A DNA stretch of 64,000 nucleotides from Rosettibacter sp037481715 (GCA_037481715.1 JBBFLD010000007.1:135759-199758); one strand, 5' to 3'. Shown: positions 45,644 through 55,391, numbered from the stretch's first letter. Program-made: numbers and translations. The notes: generated from the sequence alone by a model not told the origin.

Positions 45644-47458
45644 TCAATCCAGTTCAAATTCTTTTTTCCAATCAATATCCTCTGAAAGCTGCCGTTGTTC
45701 TTTTTTGTCTAATATGTAATTACTCATTATCAGATAATCTATGTCTGTTCTCATAAAACAAATATAAGCTTCTTCTGGTTTGCAGACAATCGGTTCTCCT
45801 CTTACATTAAATGATGTATTAACGATTACACTGCAACCAGTCAATCTTTCATATTCTTTGATTAATTCATAATAAAGAGGATTAGTTTCTTTGTTTACTG
45901 TTTGTATTCTTGCAGAATAATCAACATGAGTTACAGCAGGAATATCTGACCTTACTACATTGAGTTTATCAATTCCAAATAATTTTTTTTGTTCTTCTGT
46001 CATCTGTTTTCTTCTTTCTTCTTTTACATCAGCAACAAGCAGCATATATGGACTTGGTCTATCAAGATTAAAATATTCAGAAACTTTTTCTTCAAGCACA
46101 GAAGGAGCAAATGGTCTAAAGCTTTCTCTGAATTTTATTTTCAGATTCATTTTTTTCTGCATATCAGGAATTCTTGCATCTCCTAAGATTGAACGAGCGC
46201 CAAGTGCTCGTGGTCCAAATTCCATTCTTCCTTGAAACCATCCTACAACGTTTCCTTTTGCAATAAGCTCGGCTGCTGTCTTTGCAATTTCTTCTTGATT
46301 GATTTTTTTATAAGGAATTTTATTTTTATTTAAGAATTCTTCTATGTAACCATTGTCATAAACAGGTCCAAGAAAAGAACCTTTTTGTTTATCGCATTTA
46401 TCTGCAATTCTTTTATTATCTAAATATTGATACCATGTAAAAAGAGCAGCACCCAACGAACCTCCTGCATCCCCAGCTGCTGGCTGTATCCATATATCTT
46501 CAAATAAATTTTCCCTTAATATTTTTCCATTAGCAACACAGTTAAGTGCAACACCGCCGGCAAGACAAAGATATTTCATGTTTGTTTCTTTTTTGATATG
46601 CTTAACCATCTTTAATATTACTTCTTCAGTAACAACTTGAATAGAAGCAGCAAGGTCCATCTCTCTTTGAGTTAATTTTGATTCTGGCTTTCTTGGTTTG
46701 CCTCCAAATAATTTATGAAATTTTTCATTTGTCATTGTTAAACCTGTGCAGTAATCAAAATATTCCATGTTTAATTTGAACGAACCATCTTCTTTTACAT
46801 CAATCAGATTATCATAAATTAATTTTACATATTTTGGTTCGCCGTATGGAGCTAATCCCATTACTTTATATTCACCAGAATTTACTTTGAAGCCAGTGTA
46901 ATATGTAAATGCAGAATAAAGAAGTCCAAGTGAATGTGGGAATTTAATGTCTGCCAGAATTTGAATTTTATTACCTTGACCAATGCCGTAACTTGTTGTT
47001 GTCCATTCTCCAACACCATCAAGAGTTAGAAAAGCAGCTTCATCAAATGGAGATGGAAAGAATGCAGATGCAGCATGAGATTCATGATGTTCTGGAAAAA
47101 TAACTTCTCCATCAAAGTTAATTTCTTTTTTGATTAATTCTTTAATCCATAACTTTTCTTTAATCCACAACGGCATTGCTTTAAGAAAAGATTTTAATCC
47201 TTTTGGTGCAAAAGTGATGTAAGTTTCGAGCAGTCTTTCAAATTTTAGAAATGGTTTATCATAAAATGCAACATAAGATAATTCATTGACATTAATTCCC
47301 GAAGAAGAAATGCAAAAATTTATTGCATTAATTGGGAATCTGTGGTCGTGTTTTTTTCTTGTAAATCTTTCTTCCTGCGCAGCAGCAATAATTTCTCCAT
47401 CTTTAATTATGCATGCTGCACTGTCGTGATAATAAGCTGATATGCCAAGTATATACAT
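45644..47458 (-). CDS. Carbamoyltransferase, NodU/CmcH family
   Basis: The protein has 604 residues. MYILGISAYYHDSAACIIKD opens the N-terminal ASKHA-like domain, with PEHHESHAASAFFPSPFDEA and FLTLDGVGEW as metal and nucleotide sites. LCLAGGVALNCVANGKI and WFQGRMEFGPRALGARSILG are family signatures, and the C-terminal part (VNTSFNVRGEPIVCKPEEAY) completes the YrdC-like fold. Members use carbamoyl phosphate and ATP to carbamoylate sugars or natural products. The substrate is unknown. SxtJ-like and DUF5989 genes follow immediately, and the three form one operon. Confidence 0.93.
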   Translation of the reverse strand: MYILGISAYYHDSAACIIKDGEIIAAAQEERFTRKKHDHRFPINAINFCISSSGINVNELSYVAFYDKPFLKFERLLETYITFAPKGLKSFLKAMPLWIKEKLWIKELIKKEINFDGEVIFPEHHESHAASAFFPSPFDEAAFLTLDGVGEWTTTSYGIGQGNKIQILADIKFPHSLGLLYSAFTYYTGFKVNSGEYKVMGLAPYGEPKYVKLIYDNLIDVKEDGSFKLNMEYFDYCTGLTMTNEKFHKLFGGKPRKPESKLTQREMDLAASIQVVTEEVILKMVKHIKKETNMKYLCLAGGVALNCVANGKILRENLFEDIWIQPAAGDAGGSLGAALFTWYQYLDNKRIADKCDKQKGSFLGPVYDNGYIEEFLNKNKIPYKKINQEEIAKTAAELIAKGNVVGWFQGRMEFGPRALGARSILGDARIPDMQKKMNLKIKFRESFRPFAPSVLEEKVSEYFNLDRPSPYMLLVADVKEERRKQMTEEQKKLFGIDKLNVVRSDIPAVTHVDYSARIQTVNKETNPLYYELIKEYERLTGCSVIVNTSFNVRGEPIVCKPEEAYICFMRTDIDYLIMSNYILDKKEQRQLSEDIDWKKEFELD

Positions 47459-47641
47459 CTTTTCTAAAAATTATTATCTACTTTTATAAAGATAAGAAAA
47501 GTTTGATTTAGAAAAATTGCTTTGAAAATATTTTGTAGAGAATAGAAAAAAAGAAGTATTGATAAAAAATTCATTTGATTATTTAGTCTGCATCCCAAAG
47601 CGTTAGTGTATTAGGCTGCCATTCGAAGTTTTGTCGTAGGT

Positions 47642-47732
47642 TGGCGGAGAGGGAGGGATTCGAACCCCCGGTCCGCGTTACACGGACAACGGTTTTCAAG
47701 ACCGCCGCATTCAACCACTCTGCCACCTCTCC
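47642..47732 (-). tRNA. tRNA-Ser (UGA)
   Basis: The acceptor stem GGAGAGG/CCTCTCC pairs, the anticodon arm CGGTCTTGAAAACCG gives TGA, a long variable arm of the serine class follows, and the T-loop is GGTTCGAATCC. A 3' CCA is encoded (47642-47644). It is transcribed on the minus strand. Confidence 0.95.
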
Positions 47733-47753
47733 TTATAAATAAAAAATGAGTAA

Positions 47754-47806
47754 GTTTTCAAGACCGCCGCATTTCCGCCAGAGGCGGACAGGCAACCACT
47801 CTGCCA
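47754..47806 (-). repeat. Partial tRNA-Ser copy interrupted by a palindrome
   Basis: The 34-base segment at 47692-47725 of the tRNA gene (D-arm to anticodon) recurs here, split by about 19 extra bases at 47774-47792. The insertion contains TCCGCC AGA GGCGGA, a perfect 6-bp-stem hairpin. The copy lies immediately upstream (5') of the real tRNA gene and lacks acceptor and T arms. Confidence 0.8.
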
Positions 47807-48000
47807 ATCAATTTCTAAAGAACTTTAAAATTGCGGTTACAACAATACAAAATTTTTTTTAATTCTTCATTCCTGATTTTATAAATTCCTTGGAAATAAA
47901 TTTTATCCTGATATACATAAATAATTTCTATGGCAAATAAATTATTATTTGCTATTTTTCATTTTGCAAAACAATATTGAATTGTTAGACAAATTCATTT

Positions 48001-48909
48001 ATGGATGTTATAACAAAAGCTTACAATTATATCTATCAACTCAAAGAAAAACTTTCCGACCAAAATTATGTAACCACAAACATCGAACAAAAAAATTATA
48101 ACTATGAATTCACTGTAAAAGTTAATAACAAGAAAATAAAAGTTCTGGTATATTTTGGTAAGAAAGGAATAAAAACAGTTTTACAAGGAGATGTATCATC
48201 TAAGGAGTTTTCAGAAATTCGGAAATTAATTTTCCAACAAATGGAATTAAACTTATCAACAGATGATAATGATATTAAAGAACCAGATGAATATATTGGA
48301 ACTGATGAAAGCGGCAAAGGTGATTTTTTTGGTCCGCTTGTAGTTGCAGCTGTCTATGTAAATAATGAAACAAAAAAAAAGTTGAAACAACTTGGCGTAA
48401 GGGACAGCAAAGATTTATCAGATGAACAAATATCATACATGGCAAAAAATATCTTAAAAATTATTGGTGAAAATTACAGTATTGTTACCATCACACCTTC
48501 AAAGTATAATCAACTTTATGATGAATTTAAAAATCTCAATAAATTATTAAGCTGGGCACATTCAAAAGCTATCGAAAACATTCTCAAAAAAAATAAATGC
48601 AAAAAAGTTATTACTGATAAATTTAGTAATCAGAAATTGAAAATTTATTTTGATAAAAACTATTCCTCAGTAGAATTTTTACAAATCACAAAAGCAGAAA
48701 AATATATTGGCGTTGCAGCTGCTTCTATTCTTGCAAGAAATAAATTTAATGAATGGTTTAATTCACAATTAAAAAAAGGAATAAATTTAGTTAAAGGTTC
48801 ATCAAAAAAAATAGAAGAATCCGCTCTTGATTTAATAGATAAAATTGGGAAAGATAATTTAAGTAAGTATGCAAAACTACATTTCAAAACATTGAAAAAA
48901 TTAATTTGA
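48001..48909 (+). CDS. rnhC: Ribonuclease HIII
   Basis: The protein has 302 residues. An N-terminal TBP-like substrate-binding domain (about 1-85, with KKIKVLVYFGKKGIKTVLQG) precedes the RNase HII/HIII catalytic fold: YIGTDESGKGDFFGPLVVAA gives the first acidic pair, VRDSKDLSD the next, and ITDKFSNQ and IGVAAASILARNKF complete it. It cleaves the RNA strand of RNA-DNA hybrids in the cytoplasm. The presence of the N-terminal domain and the ESGKGD motif mark HIII rather than HII. Confidence 0.93.
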   Translation: MDVITKAYNYIYQLKEKLSDQNYVTTNIEQKNYNYEFTVKVNNKKIKVLVYFGKKGIKTVLQGDVSSKEFSEIRKLIFQQMELNLSTDDNDIKEPDEYIGTDESGKGDFFGPLVVAAVYVNNETKKKLKQLGVRDSKDLSDEQISYMAKNILKIIGENYSIVTITPSKYNQLYDEFKNLNKLLSWAHSKAIENILKKNKCKKVITDKFSNQKLKIYFDKNYSSVEFLQITKAEKYIGVAAASILARNKFNEWFNSQLKKGINLVKGSSKKIEESALDLIDKIGKDNLSKYAKLHFKTLKKLI

Positions 48910-48993
48910 AAATCATTAGTTGCTGTTTGAATGTAAATTAACTTTAGACTTATGGAAATATTATTTTTGTAATACAAAAAAGTGAGATTGAAA

Positions 48994-50100
48994 ATGAAAA
49001 CAAAAACAAAAGTAAAAAAAATTGGAATATTAACCGGCGGAGGTGATTGTCCTGGCTTAAATGCAGTTATAAGAGGTGTTACAAAACCAGCATTGGACAA
49101 TGGTTTAACAGTGCTTGGAATACTTGATGGCTTCGAAGGTTTAGTTGAAGGAAGAGCAGTAGAACTTTATAACAAAGATGTATCGGGAATACTTGCAACA
49201 GGTGGAACAATTTTAGGCTCGTCAAATAAAGGCGACCCATTTCATTGGCCCGAAGAAGTAGATGGTAAAATTAAAGTTACTAATCGTTCTAAAGATGCAT
49301 TAAAAAATTATGAAGCATGGAATCTTGATGCATTAATTGCTATTGGCGGCGATGGAACAATGCACATTTCACAACAATTAATTGAAATGGGAATGAATAT
49401 TATTGGTGTTCCTAAAACAATTGATAATGATTTAGGAGCAACGGATTTAACATTTGGTCACGATTCCGCAGTATATGTTGTCTCCGAAGCACTGGATAGA
49501 CTGCACACTACTGCATCATCTCATCATCGTGTAATGGTAATTGAAGTAATGGGAAGATATGCTGGCTGGATTGCACTTAACGGTGGACTTGCAGGCGGAG
49601 CCGATGTAATATTAATTCCTGAACTTCCTTTCACATGGGAAAAAATTTATGATAAACTTTTAGAAAGAAACATGATGGGAAAAAGATTCAGCATTGTATG
49701 TGTTGCCGAAGGAGCCAGACCAAAAGGTGAAGGCATGATTATAAAAGCTAAAGATGTTAAAAGAACAGATCCAATTCAGTTAGGTGGAATTGGTGAGTAT
49801 GTTGCAAAAAAAATTAGTGAAGATACTGGATTAGAAACTCGTTTCACAGTACTTGGTCATTTACAAAGAGGCGGAAGCCCAACTCCATTTGATAGAATTT
49901 TATCAACTAAGTTTGGAACTTATGCTATTCAACTAGCAATAAAAAAACAATTTGGAAAAATGGTTGCACTCAAAGGCAATGAAATAAAAAGTGTTCCTAT
50001 TTCCGAAGCAATTTCAAAACAAAAACTTGTTAAGCCAAACGATCAGGCTGTATTAACTGCGAGTGCTGTAGGAGTAAGTTTTGGCACTGAAAAATTATAG
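48994..50100 (+). CDS. pfkA: 6-phosphofructokinase
   Basis: The ATG at 48994 gives 368 residues; GTG at 48982 is in frame but the GTGAG there serves better as ribosome site. KKIGILTGGGDCPGLNAVIR is the nucleotide site, AIGGDGTMHIS the phosphoryl-donor loop, GVPKTIDND the active site, and EVMGRYAGWIAL and HLQRGGSP follow. The donor loop has Gly as in ATP enzymes (GGDG), but the next motif has Lys (PKTIDND) as in pyrophosphate enzymes (ATP type is usually PGTIDND). This mixed pattern is known in some ATP-using long-form enzymes, so ATP is the likelier donor. Confidence 0.92.
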   Translation: MKTKTKVKKIGILTGGGDCPGLNAVIRGVTKPALDNGLTVLGILDGFEGLVEGRAVELYNKDVSGILATGGTILGSSNKGDPFHWPEEVDGKIKVTNRSKDALKNYEAWNLDALIAIGGDGTMHISQQLIEMGMNIIGVPKTIDNDLGATDLTFGHDSAVYVVSEALDRLHTTASSHHRVMVIEVMGRYAGWIALNGGLAGGADVILIPELPFTWEKIYDKLLERNMMGKRFSIVCVAEGARPKGEGMIIKAKDVKRTDPIQLGGIGEYVAKKISEDTGLETRFTVLGHLQRGGSPTPFDRILSTKFGTYAIQLAIKKQFGKMVALKGNEIKSVPISEAISKQKLVKPNDQAVLTASAVGVSFGTEKL

Positions 50101-50162
50101 ACTAAACTTGTTTGAATAATTTATAATTACTATTTTTGTGCGCATTTAATAAAAGTTCTTAA

Positions 50163-50237
50163 GGGGTCGTAGTTCAGCTTGGTTAGAACGCCTGCCTGTC
50201 ACGCAGGAGGTCGCGAGTTCGAGTCTCGTCGGCCCCG
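50163..50237 (+). tRNA. tRNA-Asp (GUC)
   Basis: The acceptor stem GGGGTCG/CGGCCCC has one G-T pair. The anticodon arm CCTGCCTGTCACGCAGG gives GTC, the T-loop is GTTCGAGTC, and the discriminator is G, as in tRNA-Asp. No CCA is encoded. Confidence 0.95.
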
Positions 50238-50238
50238 C

Positions 50239-50268
50239 AAAAGCTCGCACAAAGCGAGTTTTTGTTTT
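50239..50268 (+). terminator. Rho-independent terminator after tRNA-Asp
   Basis: AAAAGCTCGC and GCGAGTTTTT form a 10-bp stem with one G-T pair and the 5-base loop ACAAA, followed by GTTTT. It lies 2 bp after the tRNA. Confidence 0.8.
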
Positions 50269-50282
50269 AATAGGCTTCTGCA

Positions 50283-50528
50283 ATGCAATGGTTTACTTAT
50301 ATAATTTACTCCCCAAGCACAGACAAATACTATGTGGGTCACACTCATAATTTAACTTTAAGACTCGAAAGACATAATTCAGGCAATAGTCGTTCAACAA
50401 AGCATGGAATTCCATGGGAGATAGTCTACTTTGAAAGTTACGCTTCTAAGTCCGAAGCAATCAAAAGAGAATATGAAATAAAAAGAATGAAAAGCAGAAA
50501 ATACATCGAGCAATTAATTAAAAAATAA
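50283..50528 (+). CDS. GIY-YIG nuclease domain protein (UPF0213/YhbQ-like)
   Basis: The protein has 81 residues and the GIY-YIG fold: FTYIIYSPSTDKYYVGHTHN (motif variant YII and YVG), then RLERHNSG, and the catalytic Glu region YASKSEAIKREYEIKRMK. This small stand-alone class is widespread and often mobile. The start of a 13-kb accessory region is marked by this gene directly after tRNA-Asp. Function in the cell is not established. Confidence 0.88.
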   Translation: MQWFTYIIYSPSTDKYYVGHTHNLTLRLERHNSGNSRSTKHGIPWEIVYFESYASKSEAIKREYEIKRMKSRKYIEQLIKK

Positions 50529-51193
50529 GTCACGCAGTCTTGTCGGTACAACTTGATAATAACTTCCCACTCGATAACTTACAAGACTTTTCTATTTAAA
50601 GATAAATTAGCTGAAGTAGAAGCTGAAGTAGTTGGTAAAAGTTCTGAAGTACCTCTGCAAAATAAAATACAACATAAATTTACAAGCTCATGAAAATTCA
50701 TTCCTCTGAAAAACTTTACCACAACAAAAAAAATTGTTTTGAAAAATTTTCATTGTATAAACATGGTAACATGACAGTGAAATCAAAATATTTCTCTCCT
50801 TCTCTTGCAAAGAACTTATGTTAAAGTTCTCTAAATTTCCTGTCATACATTACTTGAGGAAATCAGATTACTGAGTGAAGATTGAATTAACTTTCTTATA
50901 TCCAGTAAATATAGGTGAATATTAGTGACTTTTTGTAATTATCAAAAAATTTAAAAACCTTTGAAAACAGCGTAAAAACGCAGGCTCGTCGGTGAACCTG
51001 CGTATAAAAAAATAGACAGTTGAGAAAAAAATGACAAAAATTGCGAAAATGAGCTAAAAACGAAGGGTGAACCTCCCAGTATTTTTGGCAGAAATGAGGT
51101 TCACGGAAAAATTTTTTCTTAAGAATAAAAAAATATTTGATTTTGAAAAATAAATGCATTTTTTTGCAGAAAAAATTGGCTGTTTGAATCGAA

Positions 51194-51354
51194 TCCGCCA
51201 AACTAACGAAAGCGGAAACGTAGGGCGGACAAGTCCGCCAAACTAACGGAAGCGGAAACGTAGGGCGGACAAGTCCGCCAAACTAACAAAATCAATTACT
51301 GGAGGCGGACAAGTCCGCCATGCAAACGAAAAGAGATAACGTCAGGCGGACAAG
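51194..51354. repeat. Four tandem 40-bp palindrome-bearing repeats
   Basis: Units start with TCCGCC at 51194, 51234, 51274 and 51314 and are 40, 40, 40 and 41 bp. Units 1 and 2 differ by one base; units 3 and 4 have diverged centres. The junction GGCGGACAAGTCCGCC is a 6-bp-stem, 4-base-loop hairpin. The same TCCGCC/GGCGGA hairpin sits in the tRNA-Ser partial copy at 47774. Confidence 0.85.
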
Positions 51355-51971
51355 CCATAGTGGAATTGAGACTCTTACCCTGATAGGAATAATGTATTAG
51401 AACAAACCATGTTTGACTCTTTGAGTTATAATTAAAATGTTTTTATAAACGGAACTCGAGTAGAATTTGGTCAAAGACGAATCAGCCTTTTGATTAAGAA
51501 TCAATGTTTGATTTTGAGATTTATTTTATTGAAAAAGTTAGTTTGATTGATTAATGCGTAATTGTTGCGACCGAACGAAGTGAGGTCGTCCCGACAATCT
51601 AAAATTTTATAAAAAATTAGTCGGGAAATCGAACCATCTGGATAATGATAGAAATTGAAAGATGTAATCGGGATCTCGTTCCGCTGAATAATGAAATTTT
51701 AATAAGTGGGAGTAGAGTGAAAATTACGCCAATCTTTTGTTAACAATCCAGTAAGCAGGTAAAACTTTGTGGTAAATTTTTGATTGAAAGATTTCAGTGC
51801 AATATTAAAGTGCTGTTATTATAATTTTGGTTTGAGTCGAATAGATTAAAAAGTATACAATTAAAACGTGTTGATAAAAATTTCTTCTTTAATTTTCTAA
51901 TCAGAGGAAAACTTTACTTTTGCTTTTTAGAATAATTCATAATTTTATATTACACATAATTCTCTATTTCA

Positions 51972-52025
51972 TTGCCACAAATTCACAAATTAGAAAACGA
52001 ATGTATTTGTGCATTAGTGGCTTAT
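51972..52025. repeat. Dispersed GCCAC-GTGGC inverted-repeat element
   Basis: TTGCCACAAATTCACAAAT and ATTTGTGCATTAGTGGC form inverted arms. Related copies with CGAAT in place of CAAAT flank the GxxExxY gene at 62931-63012 and 63447-63528, and a half copy follows at about 52031. Confidence 0.7.
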
Positions 52026-52157
52026 AAAAATTTGCCACGAATTCACGATGTTGAAAAGAATTTCATCTCTTATACACTCCTCGAAATATAGACTTAAATT
52101 CTTTCTTTCCTTATTTTTCAAAAGTTTACATAAGTAATTATTTCAATTAGGGCGGCA

Positions 52158-55100
52158 ATGGAAAACCTTGACCTTAGTTTTATCACTAATCAACCCCATC
52201 AAAAATTAAAAGACAGATTTATTCAACTTATTAAAGATGCAAGAAATTTTGATTGCCTTGTCGGTTACTTCTATCTAAGTGGATTCTATTTAATTCAAGA
52301 TGCACTTGAAAATGTTGATAAGATTAGAATTCTTGTTGGGCTCGGTATCTCAGAAGATGTTTACAGAGCACTTTCAGATAAAGATGAAACTGAAGATGAA
52401 CTTGGATTTTTATCATCGAAAAAAATTATAGAGGAGTATCTTAAGAATGTAAAGGAAGAATTCGAAAACTCTGAAGATAAACCAGATGTCGAATTTGGAA
52501 TTCTGAAATTTATTGAGATGATTAATTCGAATAAATTACAAATTAGAATTTATCCCGAAAGGAAATTACACGCTAAAGTCTATATTCTAACTTTCAAAGA
52601 AGGCGACCGGGATGTTGGAAGAGTAATTACTGGATCAAGCAATTTAACTTATGCTGGACTTGTGGATAATCTTGAATTTAATGTCGAATTAAAAAATCCA
52701 TCCGATTACAAATTTGCTCTTGAGAAATTCGAAGAGTTGTGGAAAGATGGAATTGATGTAACTAAATCCATTTCAAAATTTGTTAATGAAGAAACTTGGC
52801 TCAAAGGAGATATAACTCCATATGAACTCTATTTGAAATTTCTTTATGAATATTTTGTTGATGATTTAAATGCTGAAAAATATTTAAGTGAAAAATTCCT
52901 GCCAGAGGGATTTATCGAATTTGATTATCAAACTCAAGCAATCTTAAATGCAAAGAAAATAATTGAAGCATACGGCGGTTGTTTTATTTCTGATGTTGTA
53001 GGTTTGGGCAAAACTTATGCTGCGGCTAGATTAATCAGAGAATTAGGTGGAAGAACAATGGTTATTGCTCCACCAAAACTTCTTGAAAGAAATAATCCTG
53101 GCTCGTGGGTAAATGTCTTTTATGATTTTAATTTGCCTTTGACACCAATTTCTATAGGAAATCTTGATGATGGAATTGAAGAAATTAAAAAAAGAAATTA
53201 TGATAATATTATTATTGATGAATCACATCGTTTCAGAAATGCAGAAACAATTTCTTACACCAAGCTTGCACAAATCTGCAGAGGTAGACGAGTAATTTTG
53301 GTTACAGCTACACCTTATAACAACTCGCCTGAAGATTTATTATCTCAAATATCTTTATTTCAAAATAAAAGAGCCAGCACTATTCCTGGATTAAAAAACT
53401 TAGAAGCATTCTTTAGGGGACTTAATCAGAAATTTAATGTTGTGGATAGAAATAATGATTATGAAAAATATCTTCAAATCGTAAAAGAAAATTCAAGAGA
53501 GATTAGAGAAAAATGTCTTAAATACATAATGGTAAGACGAACACGATCAGAAATCGAAAAATATTTTGCTCATGATCTTGAGAAGAACAAAATTAAATTT
53601 CCTGAGGTTGAGCCACCCAAACCTTTGTTCTATCAATTGAATGAGGAAGAAGATAATATTTTTATGGAGACGGTCAGGTTAATCACAAAAAACTTTACTT
53701 ATGCTCGATATAAACCTTTATTGTATTTCAAAGATGAAACAAAAATTGATCAATTAACCAGGCAATCTCAGGAAAATATGGGCGGATTTATGAAGGTCTT
53801 GATGGTAAAGAGACTCGAAAGCAGTTTCTACGCATTTCGAAAAACTCTTGAGAGGTTTATTGAGTCTCATCGAAATTTTATTTATGCCTACGAAAAAGGA
53901 AAGCTTTATTTGAGCGATAGATATATGACAAAGATTTTTGAATATCTTGAAAATGATAACGATTTAGAAATCCAAAAATTAATCGATGAAGGAAAAGCCG
54001 AAGAATACAATGCTGATGAATTTAAAGAAGAATTAATTAGAAATCTGAGAAATGATCTTCAATTATTGTTAAACATTCAATCGAAGTGGGAAAAGATTAC
54101 GAGAGATCCGAAGGCTGATCAATTAATTTATCAATTAAAAAATGATCCAATACTCCAAAGCAAAGTCATAATTTTCACTGAATCAAAAGAGACTGCAGAA
54201 TACATTGGTGAACAAATCAGAAACCGAACTGGTCGAAAAGTTTTGGTCTATCACGGTGGCTCATCTGAAAGAGACAGAAAGGAAGTAACTGCAAATTTCG
54301 ATGCACGAGCAAAAGATAAAAAAGATGACTATGATATTCTTGTATCGACAGAAGTTCTTTCGGAAGGGGTTAATCTTCATCGTTCAAATGTTGTTTTGAA
54401 TTACGATATTCCCTGGAATCCTACAAGACTTATGCAACGAGTTGGTCGTGTAAATCGTGTAGATACAAAGTTTGATAAAATTTACACATACAATTTTTTC
54501 CCGAGTGCTCAAGCAGATAATCAAATTGAATTAACAAACATTGCACGAGCAAAGATTGAAGCTTTCTTAAATTTACTCGGAGGTGATTCGGCTATTCTTA
54601 CAGAAAATGAACCAGTGAGTTCTCATGAACTTTTCGACAAATTAATTTCAGTGAAATCTCTTATTGATGAAGACGAAGGCGAAGAAAGTGAATTAAAGTA
54701 TTTAAGAATAATTGAAAACATAAGAGATAATCAACCTGATTTGTTTGAAAAAATAAAGAAGCTTCCTAAGAAAGCTCGTTCGTCAAAAAAGCAGCCTGAT
54801 TTGATGCAGAACTTAATCAGTCATACTTATGGCAATGATTCGCTCCTAACATTTTTTAGAAAAGGAAAATTGATGAAGTTTTATTTGTCCGATGAAACAT
54901 CAACTTATGAACTTGACTTTTTGACAGCAGCAAAAATTTTTGAGACTGAACAAAACCTTCAATCAGAAAAAATCAGCACAGAAAAGTTTTACGAATTATT
55001 AAGTCAGAATAAAACCGCATTCAACAACATTTTAATTGAAGATGAAGAGATACGACTTTCAAGAGGTGGAAAAGATCCAGCAAAAGAATTGATGGCAAAT

Positions 55101-55388
55101 TTGAAAGCACTTGAAAAACTTTCTCAACAATTCACAGATCAACAAGAAAGATATCTTGAAGAGTTAAAAGAAAGAATTAACGCTGGCGCTCTGCCAAAGC
55201 AAATTATTAAAAATGCAATCAAAGAGATTAAAAAAACATCCGCAAAAGATTTTAATCCACTTGAAATCTTTTATGCAATTAAAAAGTCTATTCCAGATGA
55301 GTTTCTCAAACAACATTCAGCTGAATTAAAATTGCAAGCAAATGAAAAAAGAGAAATAATTCTTTCACTTTTCTTGAAAGGTAAATAA
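52158..55388 (+). CDS. PLD-like nuclease fused to superfamily 2 helicase
   Basis: The protein has 1076 residues. Residues 1-200 form a phospholipase D-like domain with LHAKVYI (His138, Lys140) and GSSN (Asn162). The SF2/SNF2-like helicase follows: YQTQAI (Q-motif-like) at 257-262, Walker A VVGLGKT at 280-286, DESH box at 354-357, VTATP at 382-386, and the second RecA lobe with IIFTESKETAEYIG, VLSEGVNLH and RLMQRVGRVNRVD around 757-769. A Lys/Glu-rich helical tail ends it. Such PLD-helicases occur in defence islands next to methyltransferases. Its stop is 3 bp before the methyltransferase ATG, so the two act as a pair, probably DNA translocation plus nuclease activity (inference). AGGG supports the start. 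Confidence 0.9.
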   Translation: MENLDLSFITNQPHQKLKDRFIQLIKDARNFDCLVGYFYLSGFYLIQDALENVDKIRILVGLGISEDVYRALSDKDETEDELGFLSSKKIIEEYLKNVKEEFENSEDKPDVEFGILKFIEMINSNKLQIRIYPERKLHAKVYILTFKEGDRDVGRVITGSSNLTYAGLVDNLEFNVELKNPSDYKFALEKFEELWKDGIDVTKSISKFVNEETWLKGDITPYELYLKFLYEYFVDDLNAEKYLSEKFLPEGFIEFDYQTQAILNAKKIIEAYGGCFISDVVGLGKTYAAARLIRELGGRTMVIAPPKLLERNNPGSWVNVFYDFNLPLTPISIGNLDDGIEEIKKRNYDNIIIDESHRFRNAETISYTKLAQICRGRRVILVTATPYNNSPEDLLSQISLFQNKRASTIPGLKNLEAFFRGLNQKFNVVDRNNDYEKYLQIVKENSREIREKCLKYIMVRRTRSEIEKYFAHDLEKNKIKFPEVEPPKPLFYQLNEEEDNIFMETVRLITKNFTYARYKPLLYFKDETKIDQLTRQSQENMGGFMKVLMVKRLESSFYAFRKTLERFIESHRNFIYAYEKGKLYLSDRYMTKIFEYLENDNDLEIQKLIDEGKAEEYNADEFKEELIRNLRNDLQLLLNIQSKWEKITRDPKADQLIYQLKNDPILQSKVIIFTESKETAEYIGEQIRNRTGRKVLVYHGGSSERDRKEVTANFDARAKDKKDDYDILVSTEVLSEGVNLHRSNVVLNYDIPWNPTRLMQRVGRVNRVDTKFDKIYTYNFFPSAQADNQIELTNIARAKIEAFLNLLGGDSAILTENEPVSSHELFDKLISVKSLIDEDEGEESELKYLRIIENIRDNQPDLFEKIKKLPKKARSSKKQPDLMQNLISHTYGNDSLLTFFRKGKLMKFYLSDETSTYELDFLTAAKIFETEQNLQSEKISTEKFYELLSQNKTAFNNILIEDEEIRLSRGGKDPAKELMANLKALEKLSQQFTDQQERYLEELKERINAGALPKQIIKNAIKEIKKTSAKDFNPLEIFYAIKKSIPDEFLKQHSAELKLQANEKREIILSLFLKGK

Positions 55389-55391
55389 AAT

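Larger units (their letters stand above)
50529..52157. other. Gene-poor accessory spacer with several repeats
   Basis: No gene is supported in these 1.6 kb. A short open frame at about 50600-50690 (KDKLAEVEAEVVGKSSEVPL) may be a protein remnant. Hairpins include ACGCAGG/CCTGCGT near 50974-51003 and GTGAACCTC/GAGGTTCAC at 51067-51104. A tandem palindromic array is at 51194-51354. Near 51570-51595 CGACC/GGTCG flank GAACGAAGTGA. A copy of the GCCAC-type repeat lies at 51972-52025. AGGG at 52149 is the ribosome site for the helicase gene. Confidence 0.6.

Noticed and set aside
50600..50690. Short coding frame KDKLAEVEAEVVGKSSEVPL
   Set aside because: Too short, no convincing start or relatives recognised; at most a gene remnant.
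50896..51201. Minus-strand 101-codon ORF rich in Phe and Lys
   Set aside because: Low-complexity AT-rich frame across two hairpins, no ribosome site, no recognisable domain.
51194..51354. CRISPR array
   Set aside because: The four units are contiguous 40-bp tandem repeats with no unique spacers, and no cas genes are present.
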